DNA of 64,000 nucleotides from Methylocaldum szegediense (lineage in GTDB: Bacteria; Pseudomonadota; Gammaproteobacteria; Methylococcales; Methylococcaceae), in contig NZ_OX458333.1 in NCBI RefSeq assembly GCF_949769195.1, forward strand, positions 2,170,001 through 2,234,000. Reading direction: 5' to 3'. Shown piece by piece: positions 26,417 through 35,840 of this stretch (the stretch's first letter is position 1; each line of letters opens with the position of its first letter). The notes under the pieces were generated by a model. That model was not told the origin of the DNA. It saw nothing but the letters and a program-made list of their open reading frames with translations, and did no database searches. Position numbers and translations under genes: made by a program.

Positions 26417-27703
26417 TCAGCGCGGCACCCCGGACCCATTTTGCGATTCATCGCCTGGCACGTCGGCGTAAAACCGCCTTCTCCTTTCCACCCGATACCT
26501 CAAATCGTCCAGCATCGGCTGAACATCTGCATCCGTGAGAAAAATGGCTTGCAGGGCACTCTGGGTTTCGTCCAGGATGCGCTGGTTCACCCGGAATTGC
26601 CAAATCCGGGCGTGGTCGAGACTGTGCAGAAAGACCCGTTTCACGGGATCATGCTCGATTGCCGACTCCTCCGCGACCGAACGGCGCGCCGGCAGCCCGA
26701 TGTCGGACTTGACCCAGATGCGCCCGCCTTCCGGACCGGTAAGATAGCGAAGCAGCCGCCAAGCCAACTCCGGGTTTCGGGTTCGTTTGGGGATGCCGTA
26801 GCCGACGGCGAACGCGACCGTAGCTGGCCTCTTTCCGACCGGCAACAAAGCCACACGGTATGGGACGCTCGCATAAGTCTCGTTCAGGAAATTCACTGCC
26901 CACAAGCCCGAAATCGCCATGGCGACGCGCCGGCGGCCGAAAGCGTCCATGTTCCAGGCAGCCCCGACGTCAGAAGGCATCACGGCGATCCCGTCCGTCT
27001 TCATCCTCCGAAGGAAATTCAGCGCCTCGACGAAGGCAGGCTCGGTAAAAGCGATACGGCCTCGCCTATCGATAAACTCGCCCTCGTTCTGCCAGACGAA
27101 AGGCAGTGAGTATTCGAGGTTTTCGGCATGCCCGTATCCGTACTGGTCGGTGCGGGCATCGCCGTCGGTATCGCGGGTGAGTCGCCGGGCAAACTCGACG
27201 AATTCGTCCCAATTCCGCGGCGGGAATGCCAATCCGGCCTCTTCGAACATGTCCGGATTGTAGTAAAGCGCCAGGGTGGAATAATCCTTAGGCAGGCCGT
27301 ACAGCGCGCCGCCGGAACGAAACGCATCGAGCAGCACCGGCTCGAAATCTTCCGAAGCGAAGTCCGGGTCACCGGCGACCCAATCGTCGAGCGGCAATAA
27401 AACGTCGTACTCGACCAGCAACGGAATCCAAAAGGCCTCAATCATAATCACGTCCGGCGCGGTCCCGGTCGCCAGCATGAGTAGCAGTTTATCCATGTAG
27501 TTGGCCGTGATCGGCTCGTACCGAACCGAGAGTCCGGGATGCCGTTGCTCGAATGTATCGATGAAGGTCCGCGTGAGAGTCTCTTCGATCGGCGACGCGA
27601 TCCAGCCGGTCAGACGGATCGAAACGGCATCTTGCTGATCGCACCCGGATAAAAGGAGCGCAAATACCAAAACGATCGATCCGAAAGGCGTGATGCGGTT
27701 CAT
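26417..27703 (-). CDS. ABC transporter extracellular solute-binding lipoprotein (family 1)
   Basis: 428 residues from ATG 27703. The lipoprotein signal is MNRITPFGSIVLVFALLLSG followed by Cys. Family 1 binding-protein features are FEQRHPGLSVRYEPI, LATGTAPDVIMIEAFWIPLL, YGLPKDYSTLALYYNPDMFE, and RNPELAWRLLRYLTGPEGGR. It captures a sugar or sugar-like solute for the two permeases downstream. First gene of the operon. The ligand cannot be read from sequence. No regulator or glycosidase is adjacent. Confidence 0.92.
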   Translation of the reverse strand: MNRITPFGSIVLVFALLLSGCDQQDAVSIRLTGWIASPIEETLTRTFIDTFEQRHPGLSVRYEPITANYMDKLLLMLATGTAPDVIMIEAFWIPLLVEYDVLLPLDDWVAGDPDFASEDFEPVLLDAFRSGGALYGLPKDYSTLALYYNPDMFEEAGLAFPPRNWDEFVEFARRLTRDTDGDARTDQYGYGHAENLEYSLPFVWQNEGEFIDRRGRIAFTEPAFVEALNFLRRMKTDGIAVMPSDVGAAWNMDAFGRRRVAMAISGLWAVNFLNETYASVPYRVALLPVGKRPATVAFAVGYGIPKRTRNPELAWRLLRYLTGPEGGRIWVKSDIGLPARRSVAEESAIEHDPVKRVFLHSLDHARIWQFRVNQRILDETQSALQAIFLTDADVQPMLDDLRYRVERRRRFYADVPGDESQNGSGVPR

Positions 27704-28001
27704 CGGTACATCAAGCGTTTTTCGCCTTAAGGAAGCTCTAAACAAGTACCGCTCATGCCCTTCGATAAGCTCGCCACGAACGGAATCAACAGGTTACCGT
27801 TTCCTGGGTTATCGAAGGACCGCGGGCCTATCCCGAGTCTATCGAACAACTGAGGGCGACGGAATCCATCTCTGTTTGAATCTTCCCTAAATGCGACGGC
27901 CCTTGCCTTCGCCCGGCCCGAACATTGTCATACCAACTTTCGGGGCAATCAGTTGCGCCAAGGGCTCGAAGGTGCGTGCCCCCTGCCCTAGCTTGTCTAA
28001 A

Positions 28002-29540
28002 TTACCGAGACTGTTGGCGCTTGACCCCGTCGGCCGTACCGACGAGCGCTTGGCAAACCGGCAGACACACGATGAATTCGCTGCCCTTACCCGGCCCGTC
28101 GCTTTTGGCTTCGACCCAGCCGCCGTGCAGTTCGACGATCTTTTGCACGATGGTCAAGCCCAGCCCCAAACCTCCCTGGGCCCGGTCCAGGGTGCGTTCG
28201 GCCTGGGTGAAGAGCTTAAAAAGCTTGGGCAGCAGATTTTTCGGAATGCCTTCGCCGGTATCTCGCACGGATACGATCGCATCACCGTTCTTTCGAGCCA
28301 CGGTTAGCCAAATCTTGCCGCCTTCGGGCGTGTACTTCGCAGCGTTATTGAGGAGATTACTCACAACCTGAGCTAGGCGTATGACGTCGGCATTCAGTGG
28401 CAGCGGATCTTCGGGCACCGTGAGATTCAGTTCGTGGCGCCGGGCCTCGATCAGCGGGCGGCTGGTTTCCAGCGCCAGATCGATGACTTTGTGCATCTCG
28501 ACCGTAGCTTTGTGCAAAGTGATTTTGCCTTGCACGATGCGCGAGACGTCGAGCAGATCGTCCACCAAGTGCGCCAGTTGGTTGACCTGCCGGTCGATCA
28601 CGTCGCGCGCCCAGGCCAACTTGGGATGGGGCAGGCCGATCCTTTTCATGACCGTGACAGCGTTTCGAATCGGCGCCAACGGATTCCGGAGTTCGTGCCC
28701 CAACATCGCCAGAAACTCGTCCTTGCGGCGATCCGACTCGCGCAAGGCTTCCTCGGCCTGCTTACGCTCCGTGATATCCAGGAATGCCCCGATACATTGC
28801 CGCACCGTACCGTCCGGATCCCGTGAAAAAACCGAATCGCGGGATAAACACCATATCCAACGGCCATCCGCCGTCTTGAAGCGGTATTCGATCTCCAATA
28901 CCTCGCCGTCCGCCATTCTCGCGAGGTTGTCCAGATGCGCAGCGACGCGCGCCTGGTCCTCGGGATGAAACAAGGCGAAAAATCGGTTTCCACGTATGGC
29001 CGCGAGGTCATCGAGGGTATAGCCGGTCAGCCTCGTGTACTGGCCATTGATGAAGGTATCGGTGCCGGTCCTCAGGTCGTAGATGTAAAGACCGTTCAGG
29101 GAAGACATGAGCACTTTGCGGGCGAAGGTTTCTTCGTCCTTGAGCTTTTGCTCGGTTTCCCAACGTTCGATGATCTCCGTCTTCAGCTGCTTCTCGCGAT
29201 CGATGGCAGCACTCATCGCTCGCGCCTCCGCTTTTTTCAGCCGATCGATCACGAGGCTGACCAGTGTTCCGACACTAAAAAGCAGGAGCAACCGCAGCTT
29301 TTCCGCCGTCTCCGCCACGCTCAGCGAATAACCGGGCTCTACCAGCAAGCACAGACCGACAAGGGTACTCAGCGCGGTAGCGAAAAACCCAGGAACGAAC
29401 CCTCCGAGCCATGCGGCGGGCATCACAACGACCAGGAACAACAGCAGCGGCGGCGACCCCTCAAATACCGGCCCCGAAAACGCCAGTAGTAGCGATACGG
29501 CCGACGTGCCGAATATCGTCACAAAATAGCTATTCAACAA
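28002..29540 (-). CDS. Membrane PAS-domain sensor histidine kinase
   Basis: 512 residues. Residues 1-100 form a four-helix KdpD/DUF4118-like membrane anchor (LLLFLVVVMPAAWLGGFVPG, LLLLFSVGTLVSLVIDRLKK). A coiled coil follows, then one PAS/PAC domain (about 140-265: LNGLYIYDLRTGTDTFINGQ, RQCIGAFLDITERKQAEEAL). HisKA has the H box EFLAMLGHELRNPLAPIRNA; HATPase_c has NNAAKYTPEGGKIWL (N box), RDTGEGIP (G1) and QGGLGLGLTIVQKIVELHGG (G2). No receiver domain is fused and no response regulator adjoins it, so the partner is unknown. Confidence 0.93.
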   Translation of the reverse strand: MLNSYFVTIFGTSAVSLLLAFSGPVFEGSPPLLLFLVVVMPAAWLGGFVPGFFATALSTLVGLCLLVEPGYSLSVAETAEKLRLLLLFSVGTLVSLVIDRLKKAEARAMSAAIDREKQLKTEIIERWETEQKLKDEETFARKVLMSSLNGLYIYDLRTGTDTFINGQYTRLTGYTLDDLAAIRGNRFFALFHPEDQARVAAHLDNLARMADGEVLEIEYRFKTADGRWIWCLSRDSVFSRDPDGTVRQCIGAFLDITERKQAEEALRESDRRKDEFLAMLGHELRNPLAPIRNAVTVMKRIGLPHPKLAWARDVIDRQVNQLAHLVDDLLDVSRIVQGKITLHKATVEMHKVIDLALETSRPLIEARRHELNLTVPEDPLPLNADVIRLAQVVSNLLNNAAKYTPEGGKIWLTVARKNGDAIVSVRDTGEGIPKNLLPKLFKLFTQAERTLDRAQGGLGLGLTIVQKIVELHGGWVEAKSDGPGKGSEFIVCLPVCQALVGTADGVKRQQSR

Positions 29541-29801
29541 AAACCGTTTGATTTGAGTGTGCTCCTAAAAAAGGGACAGCACTCCCTGCCGGCTAAGAGA
29601 CTATCTCCATAGGCCGCTCGCCCATCGAAGGGTTTCTCGAACCTATCGGGTTAAGCCCTAAGTAGTCACACTAACGAACCCCGGTATGACCGCGAGGACA
29701 AACCGGAAGTTTCGTCACCCGAGCCATTTTTGCGGCCTCTTTGCGGAAACAGATCACGGTAACGCCCGGCCAATCGCGCCCACGGACTTCTCCGTATGCG
29801 G

Positions 29802-30170
29802 CTATTCACCGCGGGCGATTTCTCTAATCATGTATTGGACCGCATCGCGAACGGCGTCATCGCTGAGGTCGGTATGGGCGCCTTTTTCGGGCATGTTGAG
29901 AAACCCTTCGGTCGCATGATTCGTCAGCAGCGAGGGGAAGCCCAAACTCCGCGATTCCCAGGCTTCGGTATCGTCCAACGTGGGCGCCCCACCCTCGCCG
30001 GAATCGTGGCACTCGGCACAAAAGGCGTTATAGACGTACCGACCGCGGACATAATCCGGCTGGCTGGAGTCATTCCGCATCGATGTTTTCGTCTCGGACA
30101 CACAGCCAGCCAGGATCAGGGCAAGAGAAGCGGCGGTAATAGTAGAAGAAATAGAACGATTAGGTACCAT
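29802..30170 (-). CDS. c-type cytochrome lipoprotein
   Basis: 122 residues from ATG 30170. The signal ends with lipobox LALILAGC, so the protein is lipid-anchored. One heme c site FCAECHDSG follows GRYVYNA, and the distal methionine is probably in GFLNMPEKGAHTDLSDDAV, as in small cytochrome c5/c551-like proteins. It should carry electrons in the periplasm. It lies between a histidine kinase and a PAS phosphatase, without a terminal oxidase directly adjacent; the cNOR operon is 6 kb away. Confidence 0.87.
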   Translation of the reverse strand: MVPNRSISSTITAASLALILAGCVSETKTSMRNDSSQPDYVRGRYVYNAFCAECHDSGEGGAPTLDDTEAWESRSLGFPSLLTNHATEGFLNMPEKGAHTDLSDDAVRDAVQYMIREIARGE

Positions 30171-30294
30171 GCACATCACTCGTTCGGGTAAAAACAGGAA
30201 AATTGCGTCCAGGAGGGATTCCAGAGCCCAGCCATCCAACGTGTAGGAGGCCCTCCCTGCCGCCGATTGGTCGTATCGGAAAAGGATTTCAGTC

Positions 30295-32976
30295 CTACCG
30301 GACCTGCAAGATCACCATGGTGATGTCGTCCGCGAACTCGGTCTTGCCGCAAAAGGTCCGCAGATCAGACATCAGTTCTCGAATGGTCATCTCCGGCGAT
30401 TCCGAGCGGTCGGCGGAAAAACGATTGCACAAGCGCGAAATGCCGAAGAATTCCCCCTGTTCGTTCTGCGCCTCGATCACGCCATCGGTATAGAGCAGCA
30501 ATCGATCGCCCGGTTCCAAGATCAGCGTTCTTTCTTCGAAAAACACGTCCGGCTTGACACCCAGAATCAGTCCGTCCGCATCCAGTTCGCTGCAGGTTTG
30601 GTCCCGCTGCCGCTGCAACAAAGCCCGGTTGTGGCCGGCATTGGCATAGCGCAGCAGGCGCCTTCCGAGATCGTATTTCAGATAGAACATCGTGATGAAA
30701 AGCTCGGCGGCGCTCAAATCCTCGTAAAGAAGCTGGTTGAGTGCGCGTAGGATCTCGGCCGCGCTCTTCCGCGACGAACTGCCCGACGTTGTACGGATCT
30801 CGGCCTTCAGGGTGCTGCGCATCTCTGTCATGATGAGGGCGGCACCGACGCTGTGCCCCGATACGTCGGCGACGACAATATCCGCATTGCCGTCATAATG
30901 GAAGTAATCGAAATAATCACCGCCGACATGGGTGGCTGGGACGCAAACACCGGCGATCTCGGCTCGTGGAAGCCGCAGCGGCTTTTTCGGCAACAACGAG
31001 AGCTGAATGTGTTTGGCAATTTCAAGTTCGTGCCGCTCTTCTTCCGCCCGTCGGCGCTCCGTCACGTCGGTTTGAATGCCGATGTAATGAGTGACGATAC
31101 CCTGTTCATCACGCACTGGCGACAATAGGAGTTCGTTCCAGAATGGGGTTCCGTCCTTTCGGTAATTGCGCAATACCACTTCGCAGTTGCTACCTTGCCT
31201 CAGTGCCTCTCGAATCTTTTCTTTGGCGGCCTCCTCGGTTTCCGGACCCTGCAAGATCTTGAGATTCCGCCCCAACAGCTCCTCGCGCGTATAGCCCGTA
31301 ATCCGGCTCAGCGCCGGATTGACGTAGATATTCGGATAATGCGGCTGGCGCGCGTCAGCGATCACAATCCCGACGCTCGCCGCTTCAATAGCCCGCTCGC
31401 GTTGTCTCAGGATATCCTCAGCTTGCTTGCGCGCCGTGATATCCAGATCCATGCCCCGCCATTTGATCACCCGCCCCTGATCGTCGAAGATCGGGGCTCC
31501 GGTGGATTCCGTGAAAACCTCGTGCCCGTCCTTGTGACGGTAATGATTGATCAGCTTGTAAAAGGATTCGTTGATGCGTTCAATCGGCGGGATTGCTTCG
31601 ATCCAGTGTTCCCGGTCCTCGGGCGTGAGTAGATCCAGGTAACGCTTGCCGATGATCTCTTCCGGCTTCCAGCCGAGAATGGCGTAGACGGCGCCGCTGC
31701 TGTAGATGTAGCGGCCTTCCGGGTCCTGCTCCCATAACCATTCGCCGACCATTTCGGCCACTTGCCGAAAACGCTCTTCGCTTTCCTGCAACGCCTCTTT
31801 ATCGCGCTTCTGCTCGGTGATGTCCCGCTGAGTCGCGAGATAACGGGTGACTTTGCCGGAAGCATCCCGAATCGGCGTGATCGTTTCCAGAGCCCAGTAC
31901 AGCTCGCCCGATTTTTTCCGGTCCTGAATCTCGCCTTGCCACTCCTTGCCCGCGAGAATCGTCTCCCAAAGCCGCTTGCACACGCCCAGCGGCGTTTGCC
32001 CGGATTGCAGCAGCCGCGGGTTCCGGCCGACAACTTCCTCGATTTCGTAGCCGGTCAGGCGGCAGAAAGCGCGGTTCACGAAAGTTATGCGACCGTCCAG
32101 GTCGGCTATCAGGATGGCGTTCGGACTTTGCTCCACCGCTCCAGACAGGATAGACAGGTATTCCTCGTTCTGCTTACGGCGGGTCAGGTCATGGGTAATG
32201 CCGACGAACAGCCGGCGATTGCCTTGCTTGAGCTCGCCGACCGAGAGGTACATCGAGAAGGTGGTGCCGTCCTTGCGCTGGCCAGCAACTTCGCGACCGA
32301 TGCCAATGATCTTCCGTATCCCAGTCTCGCGATAGTGGGCCAGATAGCCGTCGTGTTCCTCGTGATACGGCGAAGGCATGAGCCGGTTGACATTCTCCCC
32401 GATCAACTCCTCCCGCTTATACCCGAATAGGCGTTCGGCGGCCGGATTGAGCAATTGAATCGTCCCGACATCGTCGATGACGATGACCCCGTCGGTAATG
32501 GTGTCGAGTATCGCCTGAAGATTGAACTCGGCGTCCAATGCACCCTCGCATCTCTCACGCGGCTCGATGCGTGTCAGCCGAAGTAGATTCAGCCGAACGC
32601 CATCATTGTTCAAAGGCGTGAGCTTGTAGCGGGCACCGACTATCGTTCCGCCTTTGCGACGGAAACGAATCTCATTGGCGCTAAAGAACCGCTCCTCGGC
32701 CCGTGTTATGGGCTTCTGCTCGCGACCTGGCGGCGTAAGTCCGAGCGGCATCTCCAGAACGGAAAATATCGGCCGGCCGCGGAGTTCGTGCTCGGAATAG
32801 CCGAACAGATCCTCCGCCGCCCGGTTCAGGAAAACCAGGCAGCCCGCCTCGTCGAGCACACAGACGGCCTCGTCGAAACTATCCAGCAAGCTTCTCGTGA
32901 ACCGATCGATCGACCTAACCCCGGACATCCCCTCCACGACCATCGATTCCGGATTGCTCTTCTTTTCCTGTGGCAT
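30295..32976 (-). CDS. Multi-PAS PP2C (SpoIIE/RsbU-type) phosphatase with FixL-like and LOV-like PAS domains
   Basis: 893 residues from ATG 32976 (start uncertain: in-frame ATGs also at 33129 and 32943). Five PAS domains precede a PP2C catalytic domain. PAS2 has the FixL heme-PAS signature: EEHDGYL with the His that ligates heme in FixL, then IIGIGREVAGQRKDG with the distal Arg. PAS5 is LOV-like (RNYRKDGTPFWNELLLSPV) but reads GRNLKILQG where LOV photoreceptors have GRNCRFLQG, so the adduct-forming Cys is Leu. The PP2C domain has VGGDYFDYFHYD, VVADVSGHSVGAALI, LLLYTDGVIEA and FADDITMVIL. Such enzymes dephosphorylate anti-anti-sigma STAS proteins; none is nearby. Cytoplasmic. Confidence 0.9.
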   Translation of the reverse strand: MPQEKKSNPESMVVEGMSGVRSIDRFTRSLLDSFDEAVCVLDEAGCLVFLNRAAEDLFGYSEHELRGRPIFSVLEMPLGLTPPGREQKPITRAEERFFSANEIRFRRKGGTIVGARYKLTPLNNDGVRLNLLRLTRIEPRERCEGALDAEFNLQAILDTITDGVIVIDDVGTIQLLNPAAERLFGYKREELIGENVNRLMPSPYHEEHDGYLAHYRETGIRKIIGIGREVAGQRKDGTTFSMYLSVGELKQGNRRLFVGITHDLTRRKQNEEYLSILSGAVEQSPNAILIADLDGRITFVNRAFCRLTGYEIEEVVGRNPRLLQSGQTPLGVCKRLWETILAGKEWQGEIQDRKKSGELYWALETITPIRDASGKVTRYLATQRDITEQKRDKEALQESEERFRQVAEMVGEWLWEQDPEGRYIYSSGAVYAILGWKPEEIIGKRYLDLLTPEDREHWIEAIPPIERINESFYKLINHYRHKDGHEVFTESTGAPIFDDQGRVIKWRGMDLDITARKQAEDILRQRERAIEAASVGIVIADARQPHYPNIYVNPALSRITGYTREELLGRNLKILQGPETEEAAKEKIREALRQGSNCEVVLRNYRKDGTPFWNELLLSPVRDEQGIVTHYIGIQTDVTERRRAEEERHELEIAKHIQLSLLPKKPLRLPRAEIAGVCVPATHVGGDYFDYFHYDGNADIVVADVSGHSVGAALIMTEMRSTLKAEIRTTSGSSSRKSAAEILRALNQLLYEDLSAAELFITMFYLKYDLGRRLLRYANAGHNRALLQRQRDQTCSELDADGLILGVKPDVFFEERTLILEPGDRLLLYTDGVIEAQNEQGEFFGISRLCNRFSADRSESPEMTIRELMSDLRTFCGKTEFADDITMVILQVR

Positions 32977-33353
32977 ATACCAATCCAGTGTGAGAAAAAC
33001 TTCGCCCATCCCGAATCGGAAACAAAGTCGGTGATCACCCGGCGCCATTCGGCCGATCCCGACGTCCCTGTTTTCTAGGGTGAATTTGATTATCCGGAAA
33101 GCCGCTCCTATTTCGGGTGGATGAAACAATTAGACGGATCGGCGCCGTTGATTCTGCTTTACCCGTTTGGACTTATTATGACCGGTAGGATTTCGAATTG
33201 AGAGTGATCGATTCACGAGTCTCCCCGGCTTGAAAAAGCGCGGAGACGAGGCTAGCGAAAGTCGGTGGGGCGGCATCCATGCCAGGCGATGCTCGATAGC
33301 GTCTTCCTCTCCGTGAAGCGGCGAGTCGTGCATTGAGACTCGCCGCTCAGGAG
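32977..33353. other. Intergenic region upstream of the PAS phosphatase
   Basis: 377 bases. The first 150 may be the 5' part of the phosphatase frame if an upstream ATG is used. The rest holds an 11-bp hairpin at 33317-33347. Confidence 0.4.
33317..33347 (-). terminator. Hairpin after the TIGR04073-like gene
   Basis: AGCGGCGAGTC pairs perfectly with GACTCGCCGCT around a 9-nt loop, 6 nt beyond the stop at 33354. No T-run follows, so it may protect the transcript's 3' end or need Rho. Confidence 0.5.
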
Positions 33354-33725
33354 TCATTCTTTCGTCTTAAAGACGGGACCATACTGGGTTTCGACATCGA
33401 AGTTTTCCCAAACGAAAGACGGTCTGGTGATCGGTTCCGTCGGCAAGGGAAAGGTCAGGACATCGACCAGACCCGAGGCAATGCGACCCACCGTATGTAA
33501 CCCGCCTTTCAGAAACCCGCCGGAGATTCCAAAAAGGACGTTGGTCTCGTTCGCCGTGTTGATCATGTTCTTGGGAAACTCGACCCAGCCCAAGGCTATG
33601 TTGCTGAACCCCGAACCCAGCTTCATGCCGACATCACGGCCGTAATCGTCCGAAGCCATCGAAACCGACGAGACGGCCAGCGCCGCCGTCGCGGAAAGGA
33701 AAATCGTTCTTGTTGATCTCGACAT
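33354..33725 (-). CDS. Exosortase-system-associated protein, TIGR04073-like
   Basis: 123 residues from ATG 33725 (AAGGGG 6 nt upstream). Signal peptide MSRSTRTIFLSATAALAVSS, cleaved near MASDD. The conserved body is GSGFSNIALGWVEFPKNMIN, a glycine-rich segment GISGGFLKGGLHTVGRIASG, then VLTFPLPTEPITRPSFVWEN and TQYGPVF. I match this to the TIGR04073 family, named for occurring in genomes with exosortase/PEP-CTERM systems; its function is unknown. No exosortase is in this window. Confidence 0.75.
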   Translation of the reverse strand: MSRSTRTIFLSATAALAVSSVSMASDDYGRDVGMKLGSGFSNIALGWVEFPKNMINTANETNVLFGISGGFLKGGLHTVGRIASGLVDVLTFPLPTEPITRPSFVWENFDVETQYGPVFKTKE

Positions 33726-33868
33726 GAAAGGCCCCTTGCTGGCAGACATAGACATTGATTGGTCAAACCCTTCACCCCCTCCTGGTCTTTTCGGGGTCGC
33801 CAAAGCCGTTCAGAACTCGACCCTGGCTCACGCGGCTCGTCTTTGCGCCGAGGCATCCTTGCCCCGGC

Positions 33869-33900
33869 TTCACCCGGCCGGTGTTCGTAGGCCGGGTGAA
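33869..33900. repeat. Perfect 11-bp inverted repeat
   Basis: TTCACCCGGCC pairs with GGCCGGGTGAA across a 10-nt loop, in the space between the TIGR04073-like gene and the SDR gene. There is no T-run; it looks REP-like. Confidence 0.55.
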
Positions 33901-34008
33901 CCGTTCCGCGAGGAAGAGAAAAACATCTCTCCTCGTCAACGCTTCTCTCTTCGAGCCTGCATCAAGCGTAGGCAAAGGTCTGCCTTTTTTCAAATGAGCC
34001 GCTAGTCT

Positions 34009-34704
34009 TCACCAGGGCAGCTCGCGTCCGCGAAAATCCAGGAACCGTCCTGAATCGCCGGGCTTGAAATCTTCAATCACCCGGCGTAGGCCGGCCACGC
34101 TCTCGGCCGGTGAAGTGGGCGCGTTCGAACCGCCCATATCAGTCTTCACCCAGCCGGGATGCAGAATCAACACCCCTATCCCGCGAGGCTTCAGATCGAT
34201 CGCGATACTCTTCATAGCGGCATTCAGCGCGGCTTTGCTGGTTCGGTAGAGGATGGCGCCACCGCTTGAGTTGTCGCCCATGCTGCCCATGAGACTGGTG
34301 ATAGCCAGGACCAACTTGCGTTGGCTGCGTAAGACATGCGGAAGAAACGCCTCGGTCATCTTGACCGGCGCCTGGGTGTTGATTTTCAAGACCCGTGCCC
34401 AGAGGTCGTAATCGAGTGTCCCCAGAATATTTTGACTTGAGCCGCCGTAAACGCCGGCATTGTTGATCAACACGTCGATCGGTTCGGAAGCCAGTGCGTG
34501 CGCCAGTGCGTCGATCTGATCGAAATTTTCGACTTCCAACTGATGTATAGAAACCGATGGCCATTCGGTGGCCAAGCCGCGCAAATTTGAGGCTTGCTCC
34601 GGACGGCGGCAACACGCCAGAACTTTCCAGCCCGCTTCTGCATATTGCCTGCAAAATTCGAGACCGATGCCGCGATTGGATCCGGTGACTAATACGGTAG
34701 GCAT
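34009..34704 (-). CDS. Short-chain dehydrogenase/reductase
   Basis: 231 residues. The Rossmann dinucleotide motif TGSNRGIG is at residues 7-14, with INNAGVYGG near 83. The catalytic Ser is in AITSLMGSMGD, and the Tyr-Lys pair in ILYRTSKAALNAAMKSIA. HPGWVKTDMGG is the usual C-terminal turn. It resembles the C-factor/sniffer-like group acting on carbonyl substrates with NADPH; the substrate is unknown. Single gene. Confidence 0.92.
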   Translation of the reverse strand: MPTVLVTGSNRGIGLEFCRQYAEAGWKVLACCRRPEQASNLRGLATEWPSVSIHQLEVENFDQIDALAHALASEPIDVLINNAGVYGGSSQNILGTLDYDLWARVLKINTQAPVKMTEAFLPHVLRSQRKLVLAITSLMGSMGDNSSGGAILYRTSKAALNAAMKSIAIDLKPRGIGVLILHPGWVKTDMGGSNAPTSPAESVAGLRRVIEDFKPGDSGRFLDFRGRELPW

Positions 34705-34824
34705 GCTGAATTCTCCTTGAAAGCCATTGTTTCAATAGGCGCCGTCGGAAGCGCCGCTTGGTAGGACCTTGTCAAATACCCGACGACTCCTTAATTTCAC
34801 AACATACCCGATACGGAGATTCAA

Positions 34825-35436
34825 ATGTACACCGAAGAACGACGTCTGCTGACCGATTTCCTGGATCAGCTCAAGCAGGCCGAGGTGTTCGCCAAGGATT
34901 CTGAAGCTGAGAACCTGATCAACCAAGCGGTCGCTCAACAGCCGGATGCCGCCTATCTGCTCGTGCAGAAAGCCTTATTGCAGGAACAGGCGCTGAATGC
35001 CGCCAAGACCCAAATCGCACAGCTTCAAAACCAGCTCGATCGGCTTCGAACCACCTCCTCCCAAAGCGGCGGTGTTCTGGGCTCGGATCCGCGGAACCCC
35101 TCCTCCGATCGCTTGGCACCCGCACAACCCACCGGCGGGTTAGCGGCTTCGTCTTACGCGCCGAGTATGGCGGAACAGAGCGCCGCTGTGGGCTTTCTGG
35201 GCACCACGGCAGGCGCATTCCTGTTCCAGGGCATCGAAAGTCTGTTACATCGCGATTCCGAGGGTGGATTTCGCGACTCGGCATCGACTTCAGAAAATGC
35301 CGAGAACATTGCCATGAACAAGTACGACAATGCCGACGAACCGATTTCCGATTTCGGCCTCGAACAAGCCGACTTCGTCGACGATGGCGTCTACGGATTC
35401 GACGGCTATGACGCTGACGAATCCTCGGACCTATAG
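34825..35436 (+). CDS. DUF2076 domain protein
   Basis: 203 residues. The N-terminus MYTEERRLLTDFLDQLKQAE and DAAYLLVQKALLQEQALNAA with a coiled coil (AKTQIAQLQNQLDRLRT) match the DUF2076 family, whose members have been called putative periplasmic ligand-binding proteins. A glycine/alanine stretch near residues 115-135 (AVGFLGTTAGAFLFQG) could insert in a membrane; no Sec signal is present. The C-terminus is strongly acidic (YGFDGYDADESSDL). It lies 50 nt upstream of the nor genes and may be cotranscribed with them. Confidence 0.75.
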   Translation: MYTEERRLLTDFLDQLKQAEVFAKDSEAENLINQAVAQQPDAAYLLVQKALLQEQALNAAKTQIAQLQNQLDRLRTTSSQSGGVLGSDPRNPSSDRLAPAQPTGGLAASSYAPSMAEQSAAVGFLGTTAGAFLFQGIESLLHRDSEGGFRDSASTSENAENIAMNKYDNADEPISDFGLEQADFVDDGVYGFDGYDADESSDL

Positions 35437-35486
35437 GCTTCACAGGAGGTGAACGCTCTCTAACGGCTGCACTGGCATCCTTTCCA

Positions 35487-35840
35487 ATGGTCGAACCGGT
35501 ACAGCTCGAGGACTTCGTTCTGAACATTGCCTCGGCGGCCACGATCGTCCTCGCCGGTGCCGGCTACGCCGGGTTTTACGCTTGGGGGAAAATCACCCGC
35601 CGTCCCGGCTTCGTGATTTCGGCCTATGCTTCGTACGCCTGCTTGGCCGCCGCCGTGTGGGTTTTGGCGGAAACGTCTCACTTCGAGGGTTTCTGGCGCG
35701 TCGTTGCGGGGCTTATGTTGATCGGTTATTTCGTGGCACCGCTTGCGATCTTTAGGCTCTGCATGGCCACCCACGCCACCGAACATCCCGAACACGATCG
35801 TCCGAACATCGATCAACAACAAGAGGGAGAACCATCGTGA
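35487..35840 (+). CDS. Small membrane protein of the nor operon
   Basis: 117 residues with three helices (DFVLNIASAATIVLAGAGYA, FVISAYASYACLAAAVWVLA, VVAGLMLIGYFVAPLAIFRL) and a polar tail rich in His, Glu and Gln. Its stop overlaps the norC GTG start (GTGA), so the two are coupled. Function is not known to me; the position suggests a cNOR accessory or assembly protein. A perfect ribosome site AGGAGGTGA occurs at 35444 but 34 nt before the ATG, so start usage is odd. Confidence 0.75.
   Translation: MVEPVQLEDFVLNIASAATIVLAGAGYAGFYAWGKITRRPGFVISAYASYACLAAAVWVLAETSHFEGFWRVVAGLMLIGYFVAPLAIFRLCMATHATEHPEHDRPNIDQQQEGEPS

Noticed and set aside
33970-33990. AGGCA/TGCCT hairpin with T-run on the plus strand
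   Set aside because: There is no plus-strand gene upstream for it to terminate, and the 5-bp stem is short.
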